Part shown: one piece after another, positions 35,768-44,214 of the stretch
Layout: each line of letters begins with the position of its first letter
How positions within the stretch are numbered: the first letter of the stretch is position 1
Assembly (NCBI GenBank): GCA_016840025.1
Contig: JAEOTF010000041.1
Coordinates: 34,029-98,028, forward strand
DNA: 64,000 nucleotides
Direction: 5' to 3'
Origin: Candidatus Hodarchaeota archaeon
GTDB taxonomy: Archaea > Asgardarchaeota > Heimdallarchaeia > Hodarchaeales > YT1-039
Program-made: the position numbers and the translations under genes
Notes under the pieces: generated by a model
Told to the model about the DNA's origin: nothing
Database searches by the model: none
Seen by the model: the letters and a program-made list of their open reading frames with translations, nothing else

Positions 35768-37825
35768 TTGCATCAACATTCAAAATATATACAAAAAGAA
35801 CTAGAAAAAGATTCCTCGAAAAAAAATGTGATTCTTGTCGGGAATCCAAATGTTGGAAAAAGTGTGGTCTTTGGGCGATTAACGGGGCATTATGCAGAGG
35901 TGAGTAATTATCCAGGGACAACTGTTGAAGTCTCAATAGGATCGCTCCGAATTGGAACCCAACGTTTCAGGGTTATAGATTCACCAGGCATTGGAAGTCT
36001 AGTTCCTTTATCCGAAGATGAAGCTATCACTCGACGAATTCTCAATACTTCTAATATTCATGCAGTAGTTCAAGTAGCGGACTCAAAAAATCTAAGACGT
36101 TCCCTTCATCTGACTCTACAACTTATTCAAATGGGTTTTCCTTTGATTTTGGTTCTTAATATGGCGGACGAAGCGCATTCAAGGGGAATACGAATTGATA
36201 TTAGAAAATTGGAAAATAAATTAGGAATTCCCATTATTTCAACGATTGCAACTGTAAACAAAGGTATTTCAGAACTACGAAGCCATGTCGGGCGTGGAGG
36301 AATACGTAGCGGTGCAATCAGAATTGTTTATCCTGATGAAATCGAAACTGCGCTTATTAGAATCGAAAAACTTATTGAAGATAATACTCCTTTTTCATCG
36401 CGAGCGGGTGCTCTTTTCTTACTTCGAGGAGACATAGAAACTCATCAATGGATTGAAGAAAATCTCGACCCTCAAGTAATAGAAAAAATTGATGAAATCG
36501 TAATATCCATTCAACAATCAATTGGACAATCTATTGATCAAATAATCACTCGGCGAAACAATTTATTGATTCGTGATCTGGTTAAAGGATGTTTTTCTCA
36601 AAAACCTGTAAAAGAGCATAGAATATCAGAAATTATCTCCGATGCAACTATGAGACCTTTAACTGGAATTCCCATTTTTCTTGGAACATTAGTTGTCATC
36701 TTCATTTTTGTTGGGGTCTTTGGCGCAATTTATCTTGTTGAACTTTTGGAGAGCTATCTTTTTGGTGAGATTATCGTTCCATGGATGACTGATGTAGTTG
36801 AATCTCTCATCCCTAATGCTATTATCCAAGAAATTTTAGTAGGCGAATATGGTATTTTCAGTGTAGGGATCCCCTATGCTTTTGCCATTGTTCTTCCAAT
36901 AATTACAACATTTTTTCTCTTATTCGCAATCTTAGAAGACTCAGGTTATCTTCCTCGTTTAGCAATGATGGCTGATCGGTCATTTAAACATATAGGTCTG
37001 AATGGGAAAGCAGTTCTGCCTATTATTCTCGGTACAGGTTGTGCCACCATGGCAACAATTACAACTCGTGTTCTTGAAACTAAACGAGATAGAACAATTG
37101 TAACTTTCATTTTGGCCTTAGGGATTCCCTGTTCGGCTCAATTAGGAGTTATTCTAGGTATTTTAACAGCAGTTTCTCCTTTAGGACTGTTCATTTTCTT
37201 AACTACTGTAACAAGTCAGGTAATCTTAGTTGCTTGGATGACGGCGAAACTACTTCCTGGAGAAAAAAGTTCTTTTATCTTAGAGATTCCTCCGATGAGA
37301 ATTCCTAAAATCGAGAATGTGATACTCAAAACAATCTCACGGGTTGAGTGGTTTCTAAAAGAAGCGATCCCTCTTTTCATGATTGGAACATTGATGGTTT
37401 CGTTAGCATCTCTCATTCAAATTAGTCCTGAGATTGCTATTCAAACAAGTGTTGAAAATCACGAAGGTACGAACATTTTAGAGCTTCTTGGTAACTTTAT
37501 GGAAATAATAGTGGTTCATGGGCTTGGATTGCCTAAAGACGCGTCTATTTCATTCATTCTAGGATTTCTAAGACGTGATTATGGAGTAGTATTTCTACGT
37601 GATCAAGCAGTAACTGCTCAGCAGATGGTTGTTGGAACAGTGGTGCTTACGCTTTTCGTGCCATGTATCGCAAATTTCTTAGTAATTATTAAAGAACGGG
37701 GAATGAAAACAGCAGCAGCAATCACAGGATTCATCATCCCCTTCGCTTTCCTCGTAGGGACAGTTCTAAATCATTTATTAAATCTTATAATGCCATTATT
37801 ATCACAATGGGGGCTTCATTTATGA
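35768..37825 (+). CDS. feoB: ferrous iron transporter FeoB
   Basis: 685 residues, full family length. The N-terminal G domain has G1 GNPNVGKSVVFGRL, G2-region NYPGTTVEV, G3 DSPGIGSL and G4 NMADE. A helical spacer follows, then about eight membrane helices with the Gate motifs (LPIILGTGCATMATITTR and CIANFLVIIKERG near residues 420 and 635). FeoB imports Fe(II) with GTP hydrolysis. The start is TTG 35768. Downstream, the zinc-ribbon gene overlaps by four bases (ATGA), so coupling is clear. The FeoA function may be supplied by the FeoA-like domains of the two neighbouring regulators, since no free feoA gene is seen. Confidence 0.96.
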   Translation: MHQHSKYIQKELEKDSSKKNVILVGNPNVGKSVVFGRLTGHYAEVSNYPGTTVEVSIGSLRIGTQRFRVIDSPGIGSLVPLSEDEAITRRILNTSNIHAVVQVADSKNLRRSLHLTLQLIQMGFPLILVLNMADEAHSRGIRIDIRKLENKLGIPIISTIATVNKGISELRSHVGRGGIRSGAIRIVYPDEIETALIRIEKLIEDNTPFSSRAGALFLLRGDIETHQWIEENLDPQVIEKIDEIVISIQQSIGQSIDQIITRRNNLLIRDLVKGCFSQKPVKEHRISEIISDATMRPLTGIPIFLGTLVVIFIFVGVFGAIYLVELLESYLFGEIIVPWMTDVVESLIPNAIIQEILVGEYGIFSVGIPYAFAIVLPIITTFFLLFAILEDSGYLPRLAMMADRSFKHIGLNGKAVLPIILGTGCATMATITTRVLETKRDRTIVTFILALGIPCSAQLGVILGILTAVSPLGLFIFLTTVTSQVILVAWMTAKLLPGEKSSFILEIPPMRIPKIENVILKTISRVEWFLKEAIPLFMIGTLMVSLASLIQISPEIAIQTSVENHEGTNILELLGNFMEIIVVHGLGLPKDASISFILGFLRRDYGVVFLRDQAVTAQQMVVGTVVLTLFVPCIANFLVIIKERGMKTAAAITGFIIPFAFLVGTVLNHLLNLIMPLLSQWGLHL

Positions 37826-38052
37826 TAATTCAGTGCAGCCTTTGCTCTTGGGAATTCTCCACCGAAGAAGGTGAAGTTTGTGCTAGCTGTCCTATGGCTG
37901 GCTCCTGTAATATGATTCGTTGCCCTAATTGTGGTTATGAATTTCCTGATCCAAGTAAAGGTTTATCAGGCTGGTTCAGAGCGAAGCTAGAACAACATCG
38001 CAGGAAGAAGGAAAAGAAAAAGGAGGTTCATCAAAATGGAACTCAGTCATGA
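37822..38052 (+). CDS. small zinc-ribbon protein (FeoC-like position)
   Basis: 76 residues from ATG 37822, which overlaps the feoB stop as ATGA; the frame also runs back to 37807 without better signal. Cysteines are arranged CSLCSWEF ... CASCPMAGSCNMIRCPNCGYEF, so one or two zinc or Fe-S knuckles are expected. The tail is very basic (EQHRRKKEKKKE). Small Cys-rich proteins between feoB and a DtxR-type gene are common in archaea and may help FeoB or sense iron. The function is unproven. The next gene starts 17 bases before its stop. Confidence 0.82.
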   Translation: MIIQCSLCSWEFSTEEGEVCASCPMAGSCNMIRCPNCGYEFPDPSKGLSGWFRAKLEQHRRKKEKKKEVHQNGTQS

Positions 38053-38713
38053 TGAAGAAGAAATCTTAGAATTTCTTGGGGAGCAAATAATAGAGAAGCA
38101 AAGGGAATATGTTCTCTTATCGGAAATAAAGTTAATAACTCATAATGGGAAGGAAATGGACTTGGAAAAGCTAATCACTGAACTTGTGACGAAAAAGCTA
38201 GTAAAAAGGGAAGAAAATCAACTAAATCTTCTTAAAGAAGGGATAAAAGAAGCAAAATGTGTAATCAGACGCCACCGAATCAGTGAAAGACTTTTTTATG
38301 ACGTTATTCAATTAAGAGAGGATAATGATGTGCATGAAAGCCTTAGTTGTCGTTTTGAACATATGATCCGACCTGGACCGATCGAAGAAAGCATATGTAC
38401 GCTCTTAGGACACCCTAAGGTCTGTCCGCACGGAAAGGTAATTTTCCCTGGCCCATGTTGTCTAAGAAAACAAGAAGTGGCAGGTAGTGTTGTTCGAAGA
38501 CTTACTCAACTTGAACCAGGAGAAAAAGGAATTGTTTCTTATATTACTACAAGAAAACATGAAATATTGCACAAACTCTCGTCATTTGGGATCATTCCTG
38601 GAGTACAAATAGTACTACATCGAAAGTTCCCTTCAATAGTTATTATGGTTGATGAGACTATGATTGCCTTTGAAGAGGATGTAGGAAACGCAATTTATGT
38701 CAGAAGAATCTAA
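38036..38713 (+). CDS. second DtxR-family regulator with FeoA domain, in the feoB operon
   Basis: 225 residues. A weak winged-helix region (about 1-75), then IRRHRISERLFYDVIQLREDNDVHESLSCRFEHMIRPGPIEESIC, the DtxR dimer/metal region (H-x-x-S-E-R-L ... C-R-F-E-H), CPHGKVIFPGPCC and a FeoA-like domain (about 150-225). It resembles the divergent regulator but has extra cysteines (CPHG...PCC) that suggest an Fe-S or zinc site. It overlaps the zinc-ribbon gene by 17 bases. Either it is a second regulator or a FeoA-bearing accessory to FeoB. Confidence 0.88.
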   Translation: MELSHDEEEILEFLGEQIIEKQREYVLLSEIKLITHNGKEMDLEKLITELVTKKLVKREENQLNLLKEGIKEAKCVIRRHRISERLFYDVIQLREDNDVHESLSCRFEHMIRPGPIEESICTLLGHPKVCPHGKVIFPGPCCLRKQEVAGSVVRRLTQLEPGEKGIVSYITTRKHEILHKLSSFGIIPGVQIVLHRKFPSIVIMVDETMIAFEEDVGNAIYVRRI

Positions 38714-38844
38714 TTTTTCTTTTTTCATCTGAATAAAGAGTCTTTGATTCTCTATTTCTTTATTTAGATCATTTTCTAATCTTTGAATGCGTTTTTTTAG
38801 TTTTCTGATCTTCATTTCTAAAAGACAAGTATTTAATTTCTGTT

Positions 38845-38858
38845 TTCACAGATGTGAA
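38845..38858. promoter_or_regulatory. metal-regulator operator TTCACAGATGTGAA (before ZIP gene)
   Basis: Third copy of the TTCAC-N4-GTGAA palindrome, in the duplicated feoB promoter segment. Its spacing to the next site is 52 bases (46 in the feoB promoter). Confidence 0.65.
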
Positions 38859-38896
38859 AAAAATTTTTATAATCCTGATTTGCTCAGTTACTAATG

Positions 38897-38910
38897 TTCA
38901 CAAAAGTGAA
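38897..38910. promoter_or_regulatory. metal-regulator operator TTCACAAAAGTGAA (before ZIP gene)
   Basis: Fourth copy, identical over 14 bases to the one at 35690, and followed by sequence similar to the feoB leader (GTGAATA(C)TCCTT). Confidence 0.7.
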
Positions 38911-38975
38911 TATCCTTATAAAATCATTTTAAGATTCAAACAGCATTTATAAAGATTTACATAAGGTGAAGAACT

Positions 38976-39128
38976 GTGTTCCAACATTCAGAACAAGTAC
39001 AAAGTAAACTAGAAAGACATTCATTGAAAAAATGCACAATCATTCTAGAAAATTCTAATATTGGAAGAAATTTGGTCTTTGAGCGATCAGCAAGGCATTA
39101 CACGGATATTAATCGCTGTTTGTTTTAA
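38976..39128 (+). pseudogene. decayed duplicate of the feoB 5' end (50 codons)
   Basis: An open frame GTG ... TAA that lines up without gaps with the first 48 codons of feoB: FQHSEQVQSKLERHSLKK against HQHSKYIQKELEKDSSKK, and ENSNIGRNLVFERSARHY against GNPNVGKSVVFGRLTGHY. The P-loop is ruined (G to E, K to R, S to N), so no GTP binding is expected, and it stops right after similarity ends. The upstream sequence, including both operators, is part of the same duplication. It may survive only as a leader for the ZIP gene. Confidence 0.85.
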
Positions 39129-39164
39129 GGTGATCCCTGTGATTCCTGAAAAATTCTACTAGGG

Positions 39165-39929
39165 GTGCTTCTTGCTACATTTGCAGGTTTATCAACCACA
39201 ATTGGAGGAGTTATAGTCCTATTTTATCAAAAACCAACTCCACGAGTCTTAAATATGGCTTTAGGTCTTTCCGCAGGCGTCATGATAACTGTCTCATTCA
39301 TGGAAATACTTCCTACAGCTATTGAGGAGGTAGGTTTTATAGAAGCAAGTTCAATGATGTTGATTGCCATCACTCTAATGTATTTGCTTGATATTTTTAT
39401 TCCGCATAGTTATGAGGCAGAAGGGTACTTAGAAAGCTGTGGGCTGGATTCCTCTGTAACCATGAATAATCAACAGTTGTTATATGCAGGAAAAATGATT
39501 GCTCTTGGAATCTTTTTACATAATATTCCTGAGGGCATGGTCACTGTAGCAGGAGCTTTGGAGAGTGTAACTCTTGGTGTGATCTTAGCGATAGCAATTA
39601 CTGTACATAATATTCCTGAAGGGATTTCTGTTGCAATACCGATTTATTGTGCTACAGAGGACTCAAGATATGCGTTTCGGATCAGTTTCATTTCGGGATT
39701 GGCGGAACCATTTGGAGCATTGGCTGCAGCACTTTTCTTACTTCCTTTCTTAGACTCTACTTTCCTTCCCTTATCTTTGGCATTAGTTGCAGGAGTTATG
39801 ATTTATATCTCAATAGATGAATTACTACCTGCTGCTGAAGTTTACGAAGAACATCATATGACCGCATTAGGATTTATTTTGGGTATGGCCATCATGATTC
39901 TGACGATTTGGCTGCTCAATACCAGATAA
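39165..39929 (+). CDS. ZIP family divalent metal transporter
   Basis: 254 residues with about eight membrane helices. Metal-binding motifs of the ZupT/ZIP type: LFLHNIPEGMVTVAGAL (helix 4) and ITVHNIPEGISVAIPI (helix 5), preceded by GLSAGVMITVSFMEILPTA and followed by GLAEPFGALAAALFL. These carry Zn, Fe or Mn inward. The GTG at 39165 is used; upstream codons (ILLG) stay open back to a stop at 39147, so the true N-terminus may be slightly longer. It lies directly behind the duplicated feoB promoter, suggesting iron or manganese as a substrate. Confidence 0.9.
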   Translation: MLLATFAGLSTTIGGVIVLFYQKPTPRVLNMALGLSAGVMITVSFMEILPTAIEEVGFIEASSMMLIAITLMYLLDIFIPHSYEAEGYLESCGLDSSVTMNNQQLLYAGKMIALGIFLHNIPEGMVTVAGALESVTLGVILAIAITVHNIPEGISVAIPIYCATEDSRYAFRISFISGLAEPFGALAAALFLLPFLDSTFLPLSLALVAGVMIYISIDELLPAAEVYEEHHMTALGFILGMAIMILTIWLLNTR

Positions 39930-39969
39930 AAGAATTGTTAAAGAGCATTCAGTCACAAAACCTAGAACT

Positions 39970-40317
39970 TCATTGACAGGTCGATTGACTGATCTCCTGT
40001 AGTTTTTCATCTAGAAAGGCATTAATCGCTTCTTTAATAGTGCCAGTAGCGCCTGTATAAACTTTTATCCCCAATTGAAGCATGACTGCTAAAGGTCTTC
40101 CCCCTATGCCGCCAACTATGGCAACATCTGTTCCTGCGCTTTTAAGAAGTTCTACTACTCCTGCACAGCTATGAGGACCTTCTTGATGCACAAGGTTTAC
40201 ATCTTTAATTTCATTTTTGCTCGTTTCTACAATAGTAAAGACCTGTGTTTTGCCAAAATGAGGATTAAGAGTTGCATCTAAGCCACCAGGCATAGATGAT
40301 GGAATTGCAATTTTCAT
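39970..40317 (-). CDS. NifX-like iron-molybdenum cofactor-binding domain protein
   Basis: 115 residues, one PF02579 domain: KIAIPSSMPGGLDATLNPHFGKTQVFTIVE ... HQEGPHSCAGVVELLKSAGTDVAIVGGIGGRPLAVMLQLGIKVYTGATGTIKEAI. Third such gene of the window, placed 16 bases after Mrp on the same strand. Mrp plus NifX-like pairs are common and are thought to serve Fe-S cluster carriage. ATG at 40317. Confidence 0.9.
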   Translation of the reverse strand: MKIAIPSSMPGGLDATLNPHFGKTQVFTIVETSKNEIKDVNLVHQEGPHSCAGVVELLKSAGTDVAIVGGIGGRPLAVMLQLGIKVYTGATGTIKEAINAFLDEKLQEISQSTCQ

Positions 40318-40333
40318 TGTTAATTTTCTCCAT

Positions 40334-41128
40334 TTATTTAGTTACCAGAGCTTCAACAATCTTATAAAAAGGTTCAAATGCTTCGGAAATGCCAGCATCT
40401 TCCTTAATTCGAATATTCGGATCAAATGGAATTTGAGCTAAGAGAGGGACTTTAAAATGTTCCGCAAGTTGCTGACCACCTCCCTCACCAAATATTGGAA
40501 AATTAACGCCACAGTTAGGGCATACAAACCCACTCATATTCTCAATCACGCCTAAAACTGGAACGTCCATTTGACGCATCATAGAAACCGCTTTCCCAGT
40601 ATCAAGAGTAGAAACTTCCTGAGGAGTAGTGACAATAATTGCACCTGTTATATCGGGGATAAGTTGCATGATCGATAAAGGTTCATCTCCTGTTCCCGGT
40701 GGTAAATCTACAACAAGCCATTCTAATTCTCCCCATAAAAAATCGGTAAGAAATTGTTCAAGCACTTTCATTTTCATAGGTCCGCGCCAAATAACAGGAG
40801 TATCTTTTGTTTTAAGAAAAAATGCCATAGAGACAACTTTCACGTTTTTAGGCCCGTTAACAGGAAATACTCCATCAGGACTAGCCGCAGGTTGTTTTTC
40901 TTCTATTCCAAGTATCTTAGGGATATCAGGGCCATGAATATCCGCATCAATAAGACCCACTCTATTTTTAAACTTGTCTGCCAACGCTAGTGCAATATTA
41001 GCTGCTATAGTTGATTTACCAACTCCTCCTTTTCCAGAAAGTATAGCAATTTTATGTTTGACAAGATTCAATCTTTCTGCTACTCGGGTACGAGGATCAG
41101 ACGTCTCAGTTAATGGTTTTCCAGTCAT
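40334..41128 (-). CDS. Mrp/NBP35 (ApbC) family Fe-S carrier ATPase
   Basis: 264 residues. Walker A ILSGKGGVGKSTIAANIALALA, switch DADIHGPDIPKILG, Walker B VVDLPPGTGDEPLS, and the Fe-S-binding pair FVCPNCG near residue 200. Mrp/NBP35 proteins bind a bridging [4Fe-4S] cluster between dimers and pass it to target enzymes. Co-transcribed with the NifX-like gene behind it. The ATG at 41128 gives a short N-terminal arm without the extra cysteine cluster of eukaryotic NBP35. Confidence 0.95.
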   Translation of the reverse strand: MTGKPLTETSDPRTRVAERLNLVKHKIAILSGKGGVGKSTIAANIALALADKFKNRVGLIDADIHGPDIPKILGIEEKQPAASPDGVFPVNGPKNVKVVSMAFFLKTKDTPVIWRGPMKMKVLEQFLTDFLWGELEWLVVDLPPGTGDEPLSIMQLIPDITGAIIVTTPQEVSTLDTGKAVSMMRQMDVPVLGVIENMSGFVCPNCGVNFPIFGEGGGQQLAEHFKVPLLAQIPFDPNIRIKEDAGISEAFEPFYKIVEALVTK

Positions 41129-41337
41129 AACTATAATTCCTCAAATGATCAAATGTATGATTTGTATTCTAACGAAGTTATTAGTTTTATATTGTAACTA
41201 TAATTAATGATTTTGGTTTAAAATAAGAGAATATTTAGATAAATTTATTACAAAATTAAACCACAGCTATACAAAAGAAGAAGTATCTTTAGTTTCTTAA
41301 TATATCTTAGGAAAAATTACCTTAAGGTGACTTAGAG

Positions 41338-41664
41338 ATGTCTTTTGAGATGCCTAAATGTAAAATTACCGTATTAAAGAGAACTTATAACCAAGATTTG
41401 GTTGATGGATACCTAGAGGAAAAATATAGACCTACTGGTCCCTGTGAGTGTTTTAAGGACGACCAAGAATTTATAATCGACCCCTCATCTGTTCCTGAAG
41501 ATTTTTACGCGTGTTGTGCTTGGGCTTGGGCAGATATACGACAAGATATTTTAACTATCGCACAAGGAGCTGATATTTTTGGATTTAAGCAACTTGGAAC
41601 TACTATAACGGGTTGTTCGGACTGGTTTAGACCCGTATACTTTAAAATCGAAAGAATCGAATGA
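41338..41664 (+). CDS. TIGR04076 family protein
   Basis: 108 residues. Conserved features: KCKITVLKRTYNQDLVDGYLEE, GPCECFKDDQEFII, FYACCAWAWADIRQDILTIAQG and TGCSDWFRPVYFKIERI, with five cysteines. The family is widespread in anaerobes and archaea and its function is unknown to me; cysteines suggest metal or redox chemistry. ATG at 41338 behind TAAGGTGA. It converges with the methyltransferase gene with only seven bases between. Confidence 0.85.
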   Translation: MSFEMPKCKITVLKRTYNQDLVDGYLEEKYRPTGPCECFKDDQEFIIDPSSVPEDFYACCAWAWADIRQDILTIAQGADIFGFKQLGTTITGCSDWFRPVYFKIERIE

Positions 41665-41671
41665 CCTTCTT

Positions 41672-42352
41672 TCATAAACTACTTTTTTGCATAATGAAAA
41701 ATACTGAACTAGATTCAGGGGTTTTTTTATAGGAATCAATTTCATTCTGTGTTTTGTCTAATTCTTTAAGAAAATTCGAATTATCGCTATATTTCCTACG
41801 AAGCTCGTTAACTCGTTTTTCTAGAGGTTCGTAATAATCAACCCACCATGCATCTTTAGGCAATCTGAAATGGCCAATCAAATTATAACCACAAGCAGGT
41901 ATCAATTTTAGCTTTTTAGTAAGATTATCGGTATCATCGTGGATAACTAAGAAACCATTGCGCTTTAAAAACCGCCCCCATTCCACTAATCCAGTTTTAA
42001 AGCCAACTCGACCTATAGCACCCTCAGCCCAAATAATATCAAAGCTTTCATCAGGAAAGTTTAATTCAAACATAGAGCATTTAACCGTCTTCACTCTATC
42101 TGAAAGTTGAGCTTCTTTAATTTTTTTATTGAGTTTATCTAAAGAAAATTGATCTATATCTAAACCAATAATGTGGCCTTTACTCAAGCTTGCGAGTTCT
42201 ATGGTTGGAATTCCCGAACCGCAGCCGATGTCCAAGATATTTGGTTTATCCATTTTAGGTAGCATCTGATATGCTTTTTTCGTGTATTTTATGAGGTTTT
42301 TCCTAAGATGATCTTTGTTTAACTCCTCCAATATGGTAATTGTCATTATCAA
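41672..42352 (-). CDS. class I SAM-dependent methyltransferase
   Basis: 226 residues. SAM motif I ILDIGCGSGIPTIELA (about residue 40), motif II GLDIDQFSLDKLNKK, motif III/IV SFDIIWAEGAIG, and FLKRNGFLVIHDDTD. Substrate unknown. TTG 42352 or ATG 42346 starts it; GAGAG precedes. The TetR-type regulator gene lies 33 bases upstream on the same strand, so they may share a transcript. Confidence 0.9.
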   Translation of the reverse strand: MIMTITILEELNKDHLRKNLIKYTKKAYQMLPKMDKPNILDIGCGSGIPTIELASLSKGHIIGLDIDQFSLDKLNKKIKEAQLSDRVKTVKCSMFELNFPDESFDIIWAEGAIGRVGFKTGLVEWGRFLKRNGFLVIHDDTDNLTKKLKLIPACGYNLIGHFRLPKDAWWVDYYEPLEKRVNELRRKYSDNSNFLKELDKTQNEIDSYKKTPESSSVFFIMQKSSL

Positions 42353-42385
42353 ATTCTCTCAAAATATAAAATTATTCAGGAACAC

Positions 42386-43114
42386 TCAAACTGCTTCCAG
42401 ATCTCTTCGGATTAAATCAACGGTTAGTGATATAATGCGTTCTGCCGATAAATCTGACTTTTTTAACATTATTTTTTCTAAGTTAACTCGATCGAAAATA
42501 CCTGAAATTATCATGAAAATAAAATGGCTTAACTGATCTGCATTCAACTCATGTTGGATTGAACCATCCTCAAATCCTCTTTCTATTGCATTTACCCAAA
42601 CTTTCTCGTAGTTTCTAAGTTCTTCTAAATATCTTGCTAATAGGATTTCAGTAGGATCTTCTATTTTCTTTCCCTCCTTCAATTTTTTCAAGGTTACGTG
42701 TGCAGGTATCTCTGCTTGATCATTCATGAATAGGTAATGACGAGTGATTTCATGAAGCAGTGGTTGTTCAAATAAATTTCTTAATGTAACCTCACTTAAT
42801 CTTATGACTTTATCAAAACCCAAGGTTTCAGAGTCAATTGTCTCCTTATGCTTCTCATGCAAAGATCTAAAATTTTGGATGCCAATCTCAAAATAAATTG
42901 CTTCTTTACTATTAAAATGATTATATAATGTTGCCCTACTTAGATCTGCTAACTCTGAGATATGTTCCATCTTTACATCATCATATGGATGCTTACTAAA
43001 AAGATCTGTTGCTGCATTAAGAATATTTTGCCTTGTTTTTAGTAATTTACGTTTTCGTCTACTCAATCCTGAATTATTCTCCGTTTTAAGCTCTTTATTG
43101 TTGGATATTACCAT
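42386..43114 (-). CDS. TetR/AcrR family transcriptional regulator
   Basis: 242 residues. N-terminal helix-turn-helix: ILNAATDLFSKHPYDDVKMEHISELADLSRATLYNHFNSKEAIYFE, the standard TetR signature (residues about 32-80). The C-terminal ligand domain is helical. It is divergent from an ABC exporter operon with a 159-base spacer containing the palindrome ATACTATGTAGTAT, so it likely represses that operon and itself. Ligand unknown. Confidence 0.93.
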   Translation of the reverse strand: MVISNNKELKTENNSGLSRRKRKLLKTRQNILNAATDLFSKHPYDDVKMEHISELADLSRATLYNHFNSKEAIYFEIGIQNFRSLHEKHKETIDSETLGFDKVIRLSEVTLRNLFEQPLLHEITRHYLFMNDQAEIPAHVTLKKLKEGKKIEDPTEILLARYLEELRNYEKVWVNAIERGFEDGSIQHELNADQLSHFIFMIISGIFDRVNLEKIMLKKSDLSAERIISLTVDLIRRDLEAV

Positions 43115-43140
43115 TTTCTCACTTCTTTTAAGTGAATTAT

Positions 43141-43154
43141 ATACTATGTAGTAT
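43141..43154. promoter_or_regulatory. candidate TetR operator ATACTATGTAGTAT
   Basis: A palindrome (arms ATACTA/TAGTAT) 27 bases before the TetR start and 120 bases before the ABC ATPase start. TTAAGT and ACTTAA flank it on either side. Confidence 0.5.
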
Positions 43155-43273
43155 TTTACTTAACATAGATAATTATACTATTTATATATTATTATACTTA
43201 TAATAGAAATATTTATAATCTAGTGATTTTTGTTAAGTATTAGACATTAAGTCCAATAAAATAAGTGTGAAAA

Positions 43274-44212
43274 ATGACCGAAACTGCGATAGAAACTAGG
43301 AATTTAAGCAAGTTATTTCCTGGTGAAGTTCAGGCTCTAAATTCACTAGATTTAAAAGTTGGAGCAGGGGAGTCAGTTGGATATTTAGGACCAAATGGTG
43401 CAGGAAAGACTACAACCATCCAAATATTGTTAAATCTGCTCCGTCCCTCATGTGGTGATGTGTACATATTTGGAGAACAGATGCAGGGACAGGAACGAAG
43501 AATTTTACGGAGAATCGGTGCACTTGTGGAACTTCCAGGATTTTATGACTATCTTACTCCTATACAAACATTAAAGCACATTTGTAGACTCTATAGAATG
43601 GACCAGCAATCTATAGACTTAAAAATCAAGGAAATACTAGAAATAGTGCGTTTATCAGATGTAAAAAACAGAGCTGTTGGTACTTTTAGTACTGGTATGC
43701 GTAGACGCTTAGGAATAGCTCAAGTCTTAGTCCATGACCCAGATCTCATCATCCTAGATGAACCTACGAATGGGTTAGATCCTAAAGGGGTTCGAGAGAT
43801 TCGCGACTTGATTAAGACGCTTAATAGTGATGGTAAAACAGTATTTATGAGCTCTCACAATCTCCCAGAGATCACTGAAATTAGTGATCGGGTCATTTTT
43901 CTCAAAAAAGGTCAAATCGTTGAAGATATGCAAATGAGGGATGTAAAAGATCGATTAAGTACTAATATAATTGAAATTAAATTTATTAGATCCTTAACTA
44001 TCAAAGAAAAGGAATTATTGAGCTCTTTTGAAGGGATCATGAACATTATTCACAATCATCATGTTTTTATTGAATATTTAGGCAATGTTGAGACTACTCA
44101 TCAAATTTTGCAGCTGTTGATCACGAACAATTTCCCTGTATATTCTTTCACCCCTCGAGTAATGACACTAGAGGAGTTGTACTTACAATTATTCGGAAAG
44201 GAGGATTCGTAA
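43274..44212 (+). CDS. ABC transporter ATP-binding protein
   Basis: 312 residues. Walker A GPNGAGKTTT, signature FSTGMRRRLGIAQ (variant of LSGGQ), Walker B LIILDEPTNGLD, and the H-loop SSHNLPE. A C-terminal extension of about 90 residues is typical of multidrug/Nat-type exporters (CcmA-like). Followed after two bases by the permease gene. Likely exports a lipophilic or antimicrobial compound or works in surface assembly; substrate unknown. Induced probably through the divergent TetR. Confidence 0.95.
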   Translation: MTETAIETRNLSKLFPGEVQALNSLDLKVGAGESVGYLGPNGAGKTTTIQILLNLLRPSCGDVYIFGEQMQGQERRILRRIGALVELPGFYDYLTPIQTLKHICRLYRMDQQSIDLKIKEILEIVRLSDVKNRAVGTFSTGMRRRLGIAQVLVHDPDLIILDEPTNGLDPKGVREIRDLIKTLNSDGKTVFMSSHNLPEITEISDRVIFLKKGQIVEDMQMRDVKDRLSTNIIEIKFIRSLTIKEKELLSSFEGIMNIIHNHHVFIEYLGNVETTHQILQLLITNNFPVYSFTPRVMTLEELYLQLFGKEDS

Positions 44213-44214
44213 AG

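Noticed and set aside
38633..38815. Minus-strand 60-codon coiled-coil-like open frame (MKIRKLKKRIQRLEND)
   Set aside because: It overlaps the end of the second DtxR-like gene, the tail lacks coding character and no ribosome site is visible. The AT/lysine-rich composition explains the coiled-coil look.
43128..43163. Larger palindrome TTAAGT...ACTTAA around the TetR box
   Set aside because: Its centre is offset from the inner palindrome by two bases, so it is not a clean extended operator; only the inner 14 bases are listed.
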